The notes under the pieces are model-generated. The model was not told where the DNA came from. It ran no database searches and saw only the letters and a program-made list of their open reading frames with translations. A DNA stretch of 34,238 nt from Deltaproteobacteria bacterium (lineage in GTDB: Bacteria; Desulfobacterota; Syntrophia; Syntrophales; Smithellaceae): contig JAAYDW010000046.1 of NCBI GenBank assembly GCA_012729055.1, positions 1 through 34,238 of the forward strand, in the 5' to 3' direction. A program made the translations under genes and the position numbers. How positions within the stretch are numbered: position 1 is the stretch's first letter; every line of letters starts with the position of its first letter. Of the stretch, positions 15,738 to 23,968 are shown one piece after another.

Positions 15738-15761
15738 GCGTTATGGCAGGTATGATAACGC
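15738..15761. promoter_or_regulatory. Operator-like inverted repeat upstream of the thiolase gene
   Basis: GCGTTAT (15738-15744) and ATAACGC (15755-15761) form a 7-10-7 inverted repeat about 100 bp before the thiolase start. It overlaps a TTGACG hexamer (15733-15738). The size fits a regulator site. It shares no sequence with the CATAGTC sites at 1117-1193. Confidence 0.4.
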
Positions 15762-15860
15762 CTGACTCGGTTTTAAGATGCATCGTTGGATGGTGTAGGT
15801 CTTTAAGCAAGGTCAAAAACGATTTCATCGTTAAAAAACAAAAAATATACAGGAGGAGTT

Positions 15861-17069
15861 ATGAGCAGAGAAGTAGTATTCGTAGACGGTATGAGAACAG
15901 CGTTTGGAACCCTGGGGAAGACCCTGAGCAGTATTCTGGGCGAGGAAATGGCCGGCACGTGCATTAAAGCGCTTGTGGAAAGATCCAAGATTCTGGAAAA
16001 AGGCGGTGTCGTGGACTGCTGTTTCATGGGTTCCGCCATTGGGCCGTGCACGGCCATCAACGGCGCCCGCTGGCCTACCCTGGCGGCTGGTTTGCCCGAG
16101 AGCACCTCGGCTTCCTACATTGAAATGCAGTGCGGTTCCGCGATTGATTCGATCAACCACGCCGCCTGGAAGATTCTGGCCGGCCAGGCCGATATCATTA
16201 TTGCCGGCGGCTATGAGTCTTACAGCAGCGCCCCGGCCCGTTTTCCGATGAACACGCCTCCCTTCCGCATGATTCCCCCAATGCCGGTCATGCTGTCGCT
16301 GGCGCCGTCCCGCGACGCGGCCACCATGAACATGGGCCTCACCGCCGAAGCGCTTCAGAAAATGTACAACATTTCGCGCCAGGCGCAGGATGAATTTGCC
16401 TATCGCAGCCAGATGAGAACCAAAAAAGCCATCGAGTCCGGCTTCTGCGCGCGCGATATCGTTCCAATATCGGTTCCCCAGGGAAAGAAACCTCCGATCG
16501 AGTTCAAGGTGGACGAATTCCCCCGCCCCGAAACGACGATGGAAGGCCTGGCCAAACTGCCCCCCGCGTTCATCAAAGAGGGAACCGTCACCGCCGGCAA
16601 CGCGTCCGGCCGTAACGACGGCGCGGCTTTCGTACTCATGATGACCAAAGAAAAAGCCGAGCAGCTGGGCTACAAGCCCTGGGCCAAATGGCTGGCCGGC
16701 GGCGATCACGGCGTCGATCCCAAGATCATGGGCATTGCCCCGGCTTACGCGGTTCCCAAGGCGCTGAAAATGGCCGGCCTCAAGATGAGCCAGATGGACG
16801 TCATGGAGTGCAACGAAGCCTTCGCCGTACAGAACCTGGCGGTGGCCGCCGAACTGGAAAAACAGACGGGCGACAAAATCGACTGGGAAAAGTGGAATCC
16901 CAACGGCGGAGCCATCTGCTACGGTCATCCCAACGGCGCTTCCGGCGCGCGCATCGGCATCTTCACCATGCGCCAGCTGATGGACAAGGGCGGTAAGTAC
17001 GGCTGCTTCAGCTCCTGCTGCGGCGGCGGTTTGGGCGTGGCCTGTGTCGTTGAAAATCTGATGGTTTAG
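15861..17069 (+). CDS. Thiolase (acetyl-CoA acyltransferase)
   Basis: A 402-aa degradative-type thiolase that would cleave 3-ketoacyl-CoA with CoA, or condense acyl-CoAs. The nucleophile is C91 (EMQCGSAID). NEAFA is present, the His loop is GHPNGASG (H356; the usual Ile is Asn here) and the second active-site Cys is C386 in SSCCGGGLG. Length and motifs are complete. The start follows CAGGAGGAG. It ends before a strong terminator, so the acyl-CoA dehydrogenase downstream is likely a separate unit. A role in the last step of beta-oxidation in the same island is inferred from context. Confidence 0.93.
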   Translation: MSREVVFVDGMRTAFGTLGKTLSSILGEEMAGTCIKALVERSKILEKGGVVDCCFMGSAIGPCTAINGARWPTLAAGLPESTSASYIEMQCGSAIDSINHAAWKILAGQADIIIAGGYESYSSAPARFPMNTPPFRMIPPMPVMLSLAPSRDAATMNMGLTAEALQKMYNISRQAQDEFAYRSQMRTKKAIESGFCARDIVPISVPQGKKPPIEFKVDEFPRPETTMEGLAKLPPAFIKEGTVTAGNASGRNDGAAFVLMMTKEKAEQLGYKPWAKWLAGGDHGVDPKIMGIAPAYAVPKALKMAGLKMSQMDVMECNEAFAVQNLAVAAELEKQTGDKIDWEKWNPNGGAICYGHPNGASGARIGIFTMRQLMDKGGKYGCFSSCCGGGLGVACVVENLMV

Positions 17070-17125
17070 GCTTTTCATCGGAAGCTTGTACAAGCGCTTG
17101 GATAAAGCGCTGACGGAGATTTTGG

Positions 17126-17161
17126 ATGCCGCCAGGTTCATAAAAGCCTGGCGGCATTTTT
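17126..17161 (+). terminator. Intrinsic terminator after thiolase
   Basis: The perfect 11-bp stem ATGCCGCCAGG (17126-17136) / CCTGGCGGCAT (17147-17157) has a 10-nt loop and a T5 tail. Confidence 0.95.
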
Positions 17162-17184
17162 GTTGAACAGTTTACAACGGAATA

Positions 17185-17200
17185 TCGCGGCATGCCGCGA
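17185..17200. promoter_or_regulatory. Perfect 16-bp palindrome before the acyl-CoA dehydrogenase
   Basis: TCGCGGCATGCCGCGA is self-complementary with no spacer and lies 21 bp before the start codon, directly upstream of the AAAGAGGA ribosome-binding site. It could be an operator or an RNA hairpin that affects translation. No function is proven. Confidence 0.5.
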
Positions 17201-17221
17201 CGCCGGGAAAGAGGAAAACAT

Positions 17222-19030
17222 ATGGCCGAAAAGTTTATCAGCGAACGGAATTTGAAATTTTTGTTGTATGAGTTGAACGACATTGAATCATTGCTCAAGT
17301 ACCCCTATTTTGCCGATCACAGCAAGGAGGTCTTCGACATGCTCATGGATACGGCGATGCGGATGAGCAAAGACCTTTTCAAACCCCTCTTCGAAGAAAT
17401 GGACCGCAAGGCCCCCGAATACATAAACGGCGAAGTCAAGGTTCATCCCAAGGTCCGCGAAATCATGCGCGCGGCGGGAGAAGGCGGCTGGATCGCCTCG
17501 AGCTTTCCTTACGACCTGGGCGGCCAGCAGCTTCCTTTTACCGTCGGAATCATGCTGCCGACGGCAATTTTCGGCTCGGCCAACTACTCCGCTTCCGTTT
17601 ATCACGGCTTAACGCACGGCGCGGCGGGGCTCATCGTGTCCTTCGGAACGCAGGAGATGAAGGACGCCTACCTGCCCAGGATGATCGCGGGCGAATGGCA
17701 GGGCACCATGGCGCTGACCGAGCCGCAGGCCGGCTCTTCGCTTACCGACCTCACAACCACGGCGACGCCGACGGATCAGGGCTATTACAAAATCAAGGGC
17801 CAGAAGCTGTTCATCTCCGCCGGCGACCATGACGGATGCGATAACGTGATTCACCTGGCGCTGGTCCGGATCAAGGACGCGCCTCCCGGCATCAAAGGCA
17901 TTTCGCTGTTCATCATTCCGAAGAAGCGCATCAAGGAAGACGGATCGCTCGAGCCCAACGACGTCAATTGCGCGGGCATTTACCATAAACTGGGCTATCG
18001 GGGAGCCCCCATCACCCAGCTCGCCTTCGGCGAAAACGACGACTGCCGCGGCTGGCTGGTCGGCGAGGCCAACAAGGGCCTGGGCTACATGTTCCAGATG
18101 ATGAACGGCGCCCGCATCGACGTGGGGCTGGGAGCGACCGCCATTTCTTCCGCCGCCTACTACGCGTCTCTGGAATACGCCAAAGAAAGACCGCAGGGAC
18201 GAAAGCTGACCTCCAAGGATCCGCTGTCGCCGCAGATTCCGATCATCGAGCACGCGGATATCCGGCGCATGCTTCTGTTCCAGAAAGCCGTCGTGGAAGG
18301 GTCGCTGGCGCTCTTGTTCCAGTGCGGCATCTACGAAGATCTGGAGCATGTCACCGAAGGCGAGGAGCGCGAGAACTACAACCTGCTTCTGGAACTGCTG
18401 ACGCCGGTGGCCAAAAGCTATCCGTCGGAAATGGGCATCCTGTCCTGTTCCACGGGTCTGCAGATTCTCGGCGGCTACGGCTTCTGCGAGGAGTTTCCCC
18501 TCGAGCAGCTGTACCGCGACGTGCGCATTCACCCGATTCATGAAGGCACGACGGGCATCCAGGGCATGGATCTCCTGGGCCGCAAGATGATGATGAAGAA
18601 AGGCAAGGCGGCCCAGCTGTACCTGGCGGAAGTGCGCAAGGCCATAGCGGACGCCGAGGGCGACGCCGAATTAAAGCCGTTTGCCGACAAACTGACCGAA
18701 GCCGTCGCGCTTTTGGAAAAAGTGACGGCGCATCAGTTCGGCATCGCCGCCAAGCAGGGCCCGGAAATGTTCCTGGCCGACGCGACGGTCTATCTGGAAT
18801 TCTTCGGCGTCATCGCGATTGCCTGGCAGTGGCTGCGTCAGGCCACGGTGGCCCAAAAAGCGCTGGCCCATGGGCCCGGCGAAGCCGATGCGAATTTCTA
18901 CCAGGGCAAGCTTGCCGCGTTCCGCTATTTCTTCGGCTATGAACTGCCCAAGATTCAGGGACTCTCCGACCGCCTGCTCCACGGCGACGGCCTGACCGTG
19001 ACACTGAAAAACGAATACTTCGAAGATTAA
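17222..19030 (+). CDS. Acyl-CoA dehydrogenase, ~600-aa DmdC-like subfamily
   Basis: A 602-aa flavoprotein, longer than the usual ~380-aa acyl-CoA dehydrogenases and matching the DmdC (3-methylmercaptopropionyl-CoA dehydrogenase)-like subfamily. Features are TEPQAGSSL (166-174, FAD and substrate loop), GYRGAPITQLAFG, the C-terminal domain motif LQILGGYGF and the likely catalytic base E441 in HEGTTGIQGMDLLGRK. An extra C-terminal helical domain spans about 460-602. It would introduce a C=C next to the CoA thioester and pass electrons to ETF. The ATG follows AAAGAGGA; a 10-residue longer start falls inside the palindrome. It is transcribed separately from the thiolase. The substrate is unknown. 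Confidence 0.93.
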   Translation: MAEKFISERNLKFLLYELNDIESLLKYPYFADHSKEVFDMLMDTAMRMSKDLFKPLFEEMDRKAPEYINGEVKVHPKVREIMRAAGEGGWIASSFPYDLGGQQLPFTVGIMLPTAIFGSANYSASVYHGLTHGAAGLIVSFGTQEMKDAYLPRMIAGEWQGTMALTEPQAGSSLTDLTTTATPTDQGYYKIKGQKLFISAGDHDGCDNVIHLALVRIKDAPPGIKGISLFIIPKKRIKEDGSLEPNDVNCAGIYHKLGYRGAPITQLAFGENDDCRGWLVGEANKGLGYMFQMMNGARIDVGLGATAISSAAYYASLEYAKERPQGRKLTSKDPLSPQIPIIEHADIRRMLLFQKAVVEGSLALLFQCGIYEDLEHVTEGEERENYNLLLELLTPVAKSYPSEMGILSCSTGLQILGGYGFCEEFPLEQLYRDVRIHPIHEGTTGIQGMDLLGRKMMMKKGKAAQLYLAEVRKAIADAEGDAELKPFADKLTEAVALLEKVTAHQFGIAAKQGPEMFLADATVYLEFFGVIAIAWQWLRQATVAQKALAHGPGEADANFYQGKLAAFRYFFGYELPKIQGLSDRLLHGDGLTVTLKNEYFED

Positions 19031-19045
19031 TGCCGCAAACCGTTC

Positions 19046-19090
19046 AAGAATCAGGCAGCCGCACGCCGGGTCTGCCTGATTCTTTTTTTT
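19046..19090 (+). terminator. Intrinsic terminator after acyl-CoA dehydrogenase
   Basis: The perfect 13-bp stem AAGAATCAGGCAG (19046-19058) / CTGCCTGATTCTT (19072-19084) is followed by a run of Ts. It lies between convergent genes. Confidence 0.95.
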
Positions 19091-19128
19091 TGTGCGGAGC
19101 TGTTCAGTGAAAAACGCGCCGTGCCGGC

Positions 19129-20397
19129 TCAGGTTATCCAGTGAGGCCGTCCGGCCGTCCAGTTCGTTACCGTTTCCGTAAGCCAGGACGCGATTTCCGA
19201 AACCATGTAAAACGTCGGCGCCAGAAGATCGGCGCCCACCGGAATTCTGCCTTCCGCCGCGGCTATTTTTGCCAGGAGCGTATGCGGATAAATGCGGATG
19301 CCCCGGGACACCTTCACGGAATCCAGCGGAAGGGAATCGGCGAAGGCCAGGCTCTCCCGGACCGATTCCCGGGTTTCACCGGGGCCGCCCAGCATCAGAA
19401 AGCCCATTTGCCGGATAGCGTATTGAGCCAGAAGATGCGACGCTTTTCGGACCTGTTCGGGATTGAACCGCTTGTTCATGTTTTTGAGAATCCGTTCACA
19501 GCCGCTTTCAAAGCCGAGGCTCACCTCCCGGCAACCCGCGCCGGCCATGAGGGCGACAAGCTCTTCGTCAACCTTCCCCGGATAGAGAATGCAGCGCCAG
19601 GCGATATTCAACCCCTCCCGGATCATGAGCCGGCAGATTTCCTTGGCGTAGGACGACGGCAGGTTGAAAGTATTATCGACAAAATAAAACCGGTCAAAGC
19701 CCGCTGCTGCAAAGGCTTTCATCTCCTGCAGCGCCGCTTCCGGAGAACGTTTCCGGATACTTCGTCCTTCGATCGCGGCGGTGGAGCAATAGCTGCACTC
19801 CATGGGGCAGCCGCGCCTCGTCTGGAAGGGAATCCAGAGCTCGCTGCTGTAGGCGGATAAAAAGCGCTCGACGCCGGTGACGGCCAGCGCGTCGAGATTG
19901 CGGATGAAAACGCGCCTTCCCTGCAGGCCGCGGCCTTTCAGATGCAGGCCGGGCATGCCTGCGAGGTCGGCGCGCCGCGCAAGCCTGTCCAGCAGTTCCG
20001 GAAAGGCCTCTTCCCCCTCGCCTTCGATGCCCATATCCGCCTCCAGATAGCTGAGGGCCGCGTCGGGAAAGATGCTGAAGCCCGCGCCGCCCAGAACAAG
20101 GACGGCGTCCGACACGCTGCGGCAATAAAGAACGACATCCCGGACCGCGTCAAGCAGGAATCGGGGGGCGGTCATATTCTGGTCGTCGATATTTCTTACG
20201 GAAATGCCGATTACGTCGGGGCGAAAGGATTGCACCATGTCGCGGATGGGCAAGCGCGAATCCGGCTGCGCCATCAGATCCAGCACCCGGACGTCGTGCC
20301 CCTGGTTTTGCACGGCGGCAGCCACGTAAGCCAGGCCCAGCGGCATGGGCAGGAGATTGATCTTTTCCGTGTTGGCGGAAATGAAAAGGACGCGCAT
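19129..20397 (-). CDS. B12-binding-domain radical SAM protein
   Basis: A 422-aa radical SAM enzyme. The N-terminal half (about 1-165) has the Rossmann-like B12-binding layout of the BchE-like class (MPLGLAYVAAAVQNQGHDVRVLD at the start and EGEGEEAFPELL near 125-136). The [4Fe-4S] motif is C197-x3-C201-x2-C204 (CPMECSYC). It is followed by the EMKAFAAAGFDRFYFVDNTF segment and typical radical SAM barrel elements (LGFESG; GGPGET). No DxHxxG cobalamin motif is obvious, so cobalamin binding may be base-off or absent. It starts 33 bp after the alanine dehydrogenase stop and is surely co-transcribed with it. The reaction is unknown; this class performs methylations and C-C bond rearrangements. Confidence 0.88.
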   Translation of the reverse strand: MRVLFISANTEKINLLPMPLGLAYVAAAVQNQGHDVRVLDLMAQPDSRLPIRDMVQSFRPDVIGISVRNIDDQNMTAPRFLLDAVRDVVLYCRSVSDAVLVLGGAGFSIFPDAALSYLEADMGIEGEGEEAFPELLDRLARRADLAGMPGLHLKGRGLQGRRVFIRNLDALAVTGVERFLSAYSSELWIPFQTRRGCPMECSYCSTAAIEGRSIRKRSPEAALQEMKAFAAAGFDRFYFVDNTFNLPSSYAKEICRLMIREGLNIAWRCILYPGKVDEELVALMAGAGCREVSLGFESGCERILKNMNKRFNPEQVRKASHLLAQYAIRQMGFLMLGGPGETRESVRESLAFADSLPLDSVKVSRGIRIYPHTLLAKIAAAEGRIPVGADLLAPTFYMVSEIASWLTETVTNWTAGRPHWIT

Positions 20398-20430
20398 GTC
20401 TCCTCCGCGGGAAATGACGCGCGGCGCCGG

Positions 20431-21573
20431 TCAGACGGCGGAAGCGCATGACAGCGGATAGGACATGGCCTCATGGACGGGCGTATAGGGCATGCCCAGA
20501 CTGTCCGCCACGTTCTTGTTGGCGCATGTTCCTGAATAAATATTGACGCCTTTGGCAAGCCCCTCGTTGAACTCGCACGCTTTTTCCAGTCCCGTTTCGG
20601 CGATCATCAATCCGTAGGGCAGGGTGGTGTTCGCCAGCGCGACGGTGGATGTTCTGGGGACCGCGCCGGGCATGTTTCCCACGCAGTAATGCACGATGCC
20701 GTCCAGGATGAACACGGGATCGTCATGGGTGGTCGGCCGGGACGTCTCGCAGCATCCTCCCTGGTCGATGGCGATATCGACGATCACGGCGCCCTGCTTC
20801 ATAATTTTCAGATGATTGTGCCGGATCAGTTTGGGAGTGGTCGCTCCCGGAATCAAAACCGCGCCGATGACCAGATCGGCTTCCGCCAGGCTCCGGGCAA
20901 TATTCGTCTCGGAGCTGAAAAGCGTCGTGATGGAGGTGCCGAAGATATCGTCGAGGTATACCAGCCTCGTCAGGCTGATGTCCAGCAGCGTTACCTGCGC
21001 GCCCATGCCGACGGCCGCTTTGGCGGCATAGGTTCCGGCAATGCCTCCGCCGACGATGACGACTTTCCCGCGTTCGACGCCCGGCACGCCGCCCAGCAGA
21101 ATTCCCCGGCCGCCAAACGGTCGTTCCAGGTACTTGGCGCCCTCCTGAATGCTGAGCCGGCCCGCGATTTCGCTCATCGGGCGCAGACAGGGGAGGCTCC
21201 CCGTTCTGCCTTCAATCGTCTCATAGGCGACCGCCTTCACGCCGGACGAAAACAGGGCGTCGGCCAGCCGGCGGTTGGGAGCAAGGTGCAGATAGGTAAA
21301 CAGGATCAGGCCGGGGCGAAGATACTGATATTCTTCTTCCAGCGGCTCCTTGACTTTCACCATCATGTCGCATTTGGCCCACACGTCGGCGGCCGTCGGG
21401 AAGATCACCGCCCCGCACAAGCGGTATTCGTCGTCGGAAAAGCTGGCCATCTCTCCCGCTCCCGACTGAACAAACACCTGATGTCCTTTTTTGACGTAAG
21501 CCATAACGTTGTCCGGCGTCAATCCGATCCGGTATTCGTGGTTTTTCAGTTCTCGAACGGTTCCTATTTTCAT
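20431..21573 (-). CDS. ald: Alanine dehydrogenase
   Basis: A 380-aa NAD-dependent alanine dehydrogenase (L-alanine + NAD+ + H2O to pyruvate + NH3 + NADH). Conserved residues are visible: R15, K75 (KVKEPL) and H96 (YLHLAPN) for substrate, D270 (DIAIDQGG) for catalysis, and the NAD-binding GGGIAG (175-180) with acidic D198 at the end of the second strand. The start ATG follows AGGCAGG. An in-frame extension to 21702 runs through the promoter and is rejected. A near-consensus promoter precedes it. It is the first gene of a two-gene unit with the radical SAM protein. Confidence 0.96.
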   Translation of the reverse strand: MKIGTVRELKNHEYRIGLTPDNVMAYVKKGHQVFVQSGAGEMASFSDDEYRLCGAVIFPTAADVWAKCDMMVKVKEPLEEEYQYLRPGLILFTYLHLAPNRRLADALFSSGVKAVAYETIEGRTGSLPCLRPMSEIAGRLSIQEGAKYLERPFGGRGILLGGVPGVERGKVVIVGGGIAGTYAAKAAVGMGAQVTLLDISLTRLVYLDDIFGTSITTLFSSETNIARSLAEADLVIGAVLIPGATTPKLIRHNHLKIMKQGAVIVDIAIDQGGCCETSRPTTHDDPVFILDGIVHYCVGNMPGAVPRTSTVALANTTLPYGLMIAETGLEKACEFNEGLAKGVNIYSGTCANKNVADSLGMPYTPVHEAMSYPLSCASAV

Positions 21574-21673
21574 TTTGCCTGCCTCAGTGTTTCGCTGGAT
21601 TTGTATTGCGCAAGTTGGTCGGTCACGCCGTACGGGCCCGCGCTTATCGGAATGGATCGAAATGCGGGAGGGC

Positions 21674-21702
21674 AATATAGTAAAAGCTGTTTCGGATGTC
21701 AA
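21674..21702 (-). promoter_or_regulatory. Sigma70 promoter for ald
   Basis: On the minus strand, TTGACA (21702-21697) is followed by a 17-bp spacer and TATATT (21679-21674). This is the best promoter match in the window and implies a leader of about 95 nt before ald. Confidence 0.8.
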
Positions 21703-21907
21703 GGATATCCGAGGACGAATCGGAGGTTTTGCTGATGAGCGGCGGCTTCAGGCCGCCGGATGAAGAAATCCCGAAAATAGGATTGAACGATAAAAATATA
21801 CAATCATTGCGGGCCTGTTATGGAAACGGTTCCCTCAGATCTTCATTTCGCGGGCCGCCCGGAGGGACCGGAAAACCGGCTGCGGCGCAGCGCGGCGTAA
21901 ATTGCGC

Positions 21908-21936
21908 TTGACAGCCCGAAATAATTGCGTTAAACA
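21908..21936 (+). promoter_or_regulatory. Sigma70 promoter for rpsT
   Basis: TTGACA (21908-21913), a 17-bp spacer, then TAAACA (21931-21936). The transcript would start about 35 nt before the ribosome-binding site region. Confidence 0.6.
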
Positions 21937-21975
21937 GCCAAACCTTAAATAATTGATGCAGGGGAGGAACATCGT

Positions 21976-22242
21976 TTGGCAAATCATAAATCAGCAGAAA
22001 AACGCGATCGTCAAAGCAAAATACGCCGGGAGCGCAATGTCGCCGCCAAATCCGCCATTAAAACCAAAATCAAATCGGTTTTGACAGCGGTGGAAATCAA
22101 AGACAAGGATCAATCGTCGGCGGCGCTGAAAGCGACTGCTCCCGCGCTGGCCAGGGCGGCGGCTAAGGGCCTGATCCACAAGAAAAACGCGTCCCGCAAG
22201 ATTTCCCGTTTGACCAAAAAAGTTAACACCCTTCAGGGATAA
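21976..22242 (+). CDS. rpsT: 30S ribosomal protein S20
   Basis: An 88-aa small-subunit protein that binds 16S rRNA. The N-terminus MANHKSAEKRDRQSKIRR and the C-terminal KGLIHKKNASRKISRL are diagnostic of bS20. The start codon is TTG, preceded by GGGGAGG with good spacing; no ATG or GTG gives the conserved MANHKSA start. A UUG start is also known for E. coli rpsT, where it takes part in autoregulation. The gene has its own promoter and terminator and is monocistronic. Confidence 0.98.
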   Translation: MANHKSAEKRDRQSKIRRERNVAAKSAIKTKIKSVLTAVEIKDKDQSSAALKATAPALARAAAKGLIHKKNASRKISRLTKKVNTLQG

Positions 22243-22249
22243 TTCGTCC

Positions 22250-22290
22250 AGGCGCGGTCCCGCGCAGAAACCGCGCCTCACTTTTGTTTT
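22250..22290 (+). terminator. Intrinsic terminator after rpsT
   Basis: The 9-bp stem AGGCGCGGT (22250-22258) / ACCGCGCCT (22270-22278) is followed by a T-rich tail with two T4 runs. Confidence 0.85.
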
Positions 22291-22312
22291 CCTTTTTACA
22301 ATGATCAGCGTC

Positions 22313-22336
22313 GCGCCGGAAGGAGCCTTCCGGCGC
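22313..22336 (-). terminator. Hairpin directly after the metallophosphoesterase stop
   Basis: A perfect 11-bp stem, GCGCCGGAAGG / CCTTCCGGCGC, with a 2-nt AG loop abuts the stop codon of the minus-strand gene. There is no U-tract on that strand, so it may stabilise the mRNA 3' end rather than terminate. Confidence 0.45.
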
Positions 22337-23467
22337 TCACGGTTTTTGGCCGACCAGATCGATCACGGTGATTTCCGGCGGCGCAAAGATGCGCACCGGC
22401 GGACCCCAGGTGCCGGCGCCGCGGCTGATGTAGAGGCGTTTGCCCGGCGCAAGTTCGTGCAAACCGTAGTTGCGGGGAAAATACAGACGGGTCACGAGGC
22501 CGAAGGGGAACAACTGGCCGCCGTGCGTGTGCCCGGAGAGCTGCAAGGTGAAACGCGCGGCGGGATCGACGTACGGCTGGTGTTTTAAAAGCAGCATGAA
22601 GCCGTCGGATCCATCGGCCAGGGCTCTGGCGAAGGCTGCGCTTTTGGGCGTGGCGCCGGGTTTACGGCCGGTGATGTCGTCCTCGCCGAAAAGCGTGATG
22701 CCGGCGGCCCGGATCACATCGTCCCGCAAAAGCACAAAGCCCGCCTCCCGGGTGAATTCCATCGACCGCCCCAGCCCCGCGTAATATTCATGATTGCCCA
22801 GTACGGCAAACTTGCCGGCCGGCGCGGGAATGACGGCAAAGCGCCTGGCGTCCTCCATGATATTGTCGAGCTCGCCGTCCAGGAGGTCGCCCGTCGAAAC
22901 GAGCATGTCGGGGCGCGCTTCCCGGATCCGTTCCAGAAGCGGATCGAGTCGACTGTTGCGGAGGATGATGCCGACGTGTACGTCGGAGATCTGAACGATG
23001 CGCAATTTTCCGTTGCCGGGCAGCACCTGGTCCGTCTCAATGCGCAGGTTCCTCGTTCGGATGCGCTGGGCGTCGAAATAACCGTAAATCACCAGGCCGG
23101 CGGCCAGGAAAACGGACAGGCCGAACGTGGCGGCCTTGAGCGCGGTTGTTCCGGTGGCGGGAAAGATCAGCTTGTGCAGAACGCGGAGAAGCTCGAGTGA
23201 GACGCTGGCGAAAAAAAAGATGAAAACAAACGCCATCCAGATGTAGCCCACGCAGGCCAGGGCGCGCGCCGCCTGTTCGTAGTGCAGGGATTCCAATGTG
23301 CGGACGATGATCGGCGCCAGGATGAGCAGGATCAGGCAAACCAGGAGCAATCCCGAAACGACGCCGGAAAAATGGAGAATGCTGCGGGCGCGGCAAAACA
23401 AATAAAAGTTGATGCCGCCGTAAAGGCACAAAAATGTCAAAAGAAAAAGTATCATTCGGAGTTCCAT
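22337..23467 (-). CDS. Membrane-anchored metallophosphoesterase (YaeI/YkuE-like)
   Basis: A 376-aa protein. The N-terminal part has four hydrophobic segments (about 5-25, 34-56, 68-92 and 112-130) and is followed by a calcineurin-like metallophosphoesterase domain (about 153-376). The metal-binding motifs are complete: SDVHVG (D162, H164), GDLLDGE (G193, D194), GNHEYY (N225, H226), KHQP and SGHTHGG. Relatives act on lipid-linked or other phosphodiesters at the membrane, such as UDP-diacylglucosamine or cyclic nucleotides; the substrate here is unknown. The start is uncertain between 23467 and an ATG 12 nt downstream, as neither has a strong ribosome-binding site. Confidence 0.9.
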   Translation of the reverse strand: MELRMILFLLTFLCLYGGINFYLFCRARSILHFSGVVSGLLLVCLILLILAPIIVRTLESLHYEQAARALACVGYIWMAFVFIFFFASVSLELLRVLHKLIFPATGTTALKAATFGLSVFLAAGLVIYGYFDAQRIRTRNLRIETDQVLPGNGKLRIVQISDVHVGIILRNSRLDPLLERIREARPDMLVSTGDLLDGELDNIMEDARRFAVIPAPAGKFAVLGNHEYYAGLGRSMEFTREAGFVLLRDDVIRAAGITLFGEDDITGRKPGATPKSAAFARALADGSDGFMLLLKHQPYVDPAARFTLQLSGHTHGGQLFPFGLVTRLYFPRNYGLHELAPGKRLYISRGAGTWGPPVRIFAPPEITVIDLVGQKP

Positions 23468-23560
23468 ATTTTCCGGTTTCCGGGACGAAAGCTAAAGGAA
23501 AATGAGGTTAAAGTCAATCCTTAAAGGGAAAGCGGCCGGAATGCGGGATACAGATTGAGG

Positions 23561-23587
23561 TTGACAAGGGCAAAACGTTAATATAAG
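23561..23587 (+). promoter_or_regulatory. Promoter for tRNA-Thr
   Basis: TTGACA (23561-23566) and TATAAG (23582-23587) are separated by 15 bp, a short but usable spacer, about 20 bp before the mature tRNA end. Confidence 0.6.
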
Positions 23588-23608
23588 AACGTCATCTCTT
23601 CTGCGGAA

Positions 23609-23684
<76 letters not shown>

Positions 23685-23968
23685 GATTATCTTGTGTGTT
23701 TCAACTGCATCCGTCGCAGAATCTTTCTTAAAAAAATAGGCTTGACTCATTGTGCCGCCTGTGTTTATTTTGCCGATCAGTAATGTATGTTACTGAAATT
23801 CATTAATTCCATCTGTATTCCGGAATTGCAGACAGGTCGATCGTTATGGACGTACCACGGAAAGACGTCATGATGGTGAAGCCCCCCGGTGCCCGGCCTT
23901 TTCAAACCGTTCAAATTCCTGATCCGGCTGCGCCTTTTCCCGTGTCTGCAAACAAAGGATATTTGACC

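Larger units (their letters stand above)
21574..21975. other. Divergent intergenic region between ald and rpsT
   Basis: A 402-bp region with no supported gene. It holds the ald promoter (minus), the rpsT promoter (plus) and a 7-bp hairpin CGGCGGC-TTCAG-GCCGCCG (21740-21758). A degenerate REP-like pair, ACGGTTCCCT (21826-21835) and AGGGACCG (21863-21870), is also present. A 71-codon ORF across it has no family features and spans the hairpin, so it is not called. Confidence 0.6.

Noticed and set aside
21826-21870. Further REP-like doublet
   Set aside because: The arms ACGGTTCCCT and AGGGACCG match the REP core only with a mismatch and a deletion, and the order is reversed. Kept as a possible remnant only.
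21696-21911. Possible 71-aa gene upstream of rpsT
   Set aside because: Poor ribosome-binding site, crosses a hairpin and a degenerate REP-like pair, and no recognisable protein features.
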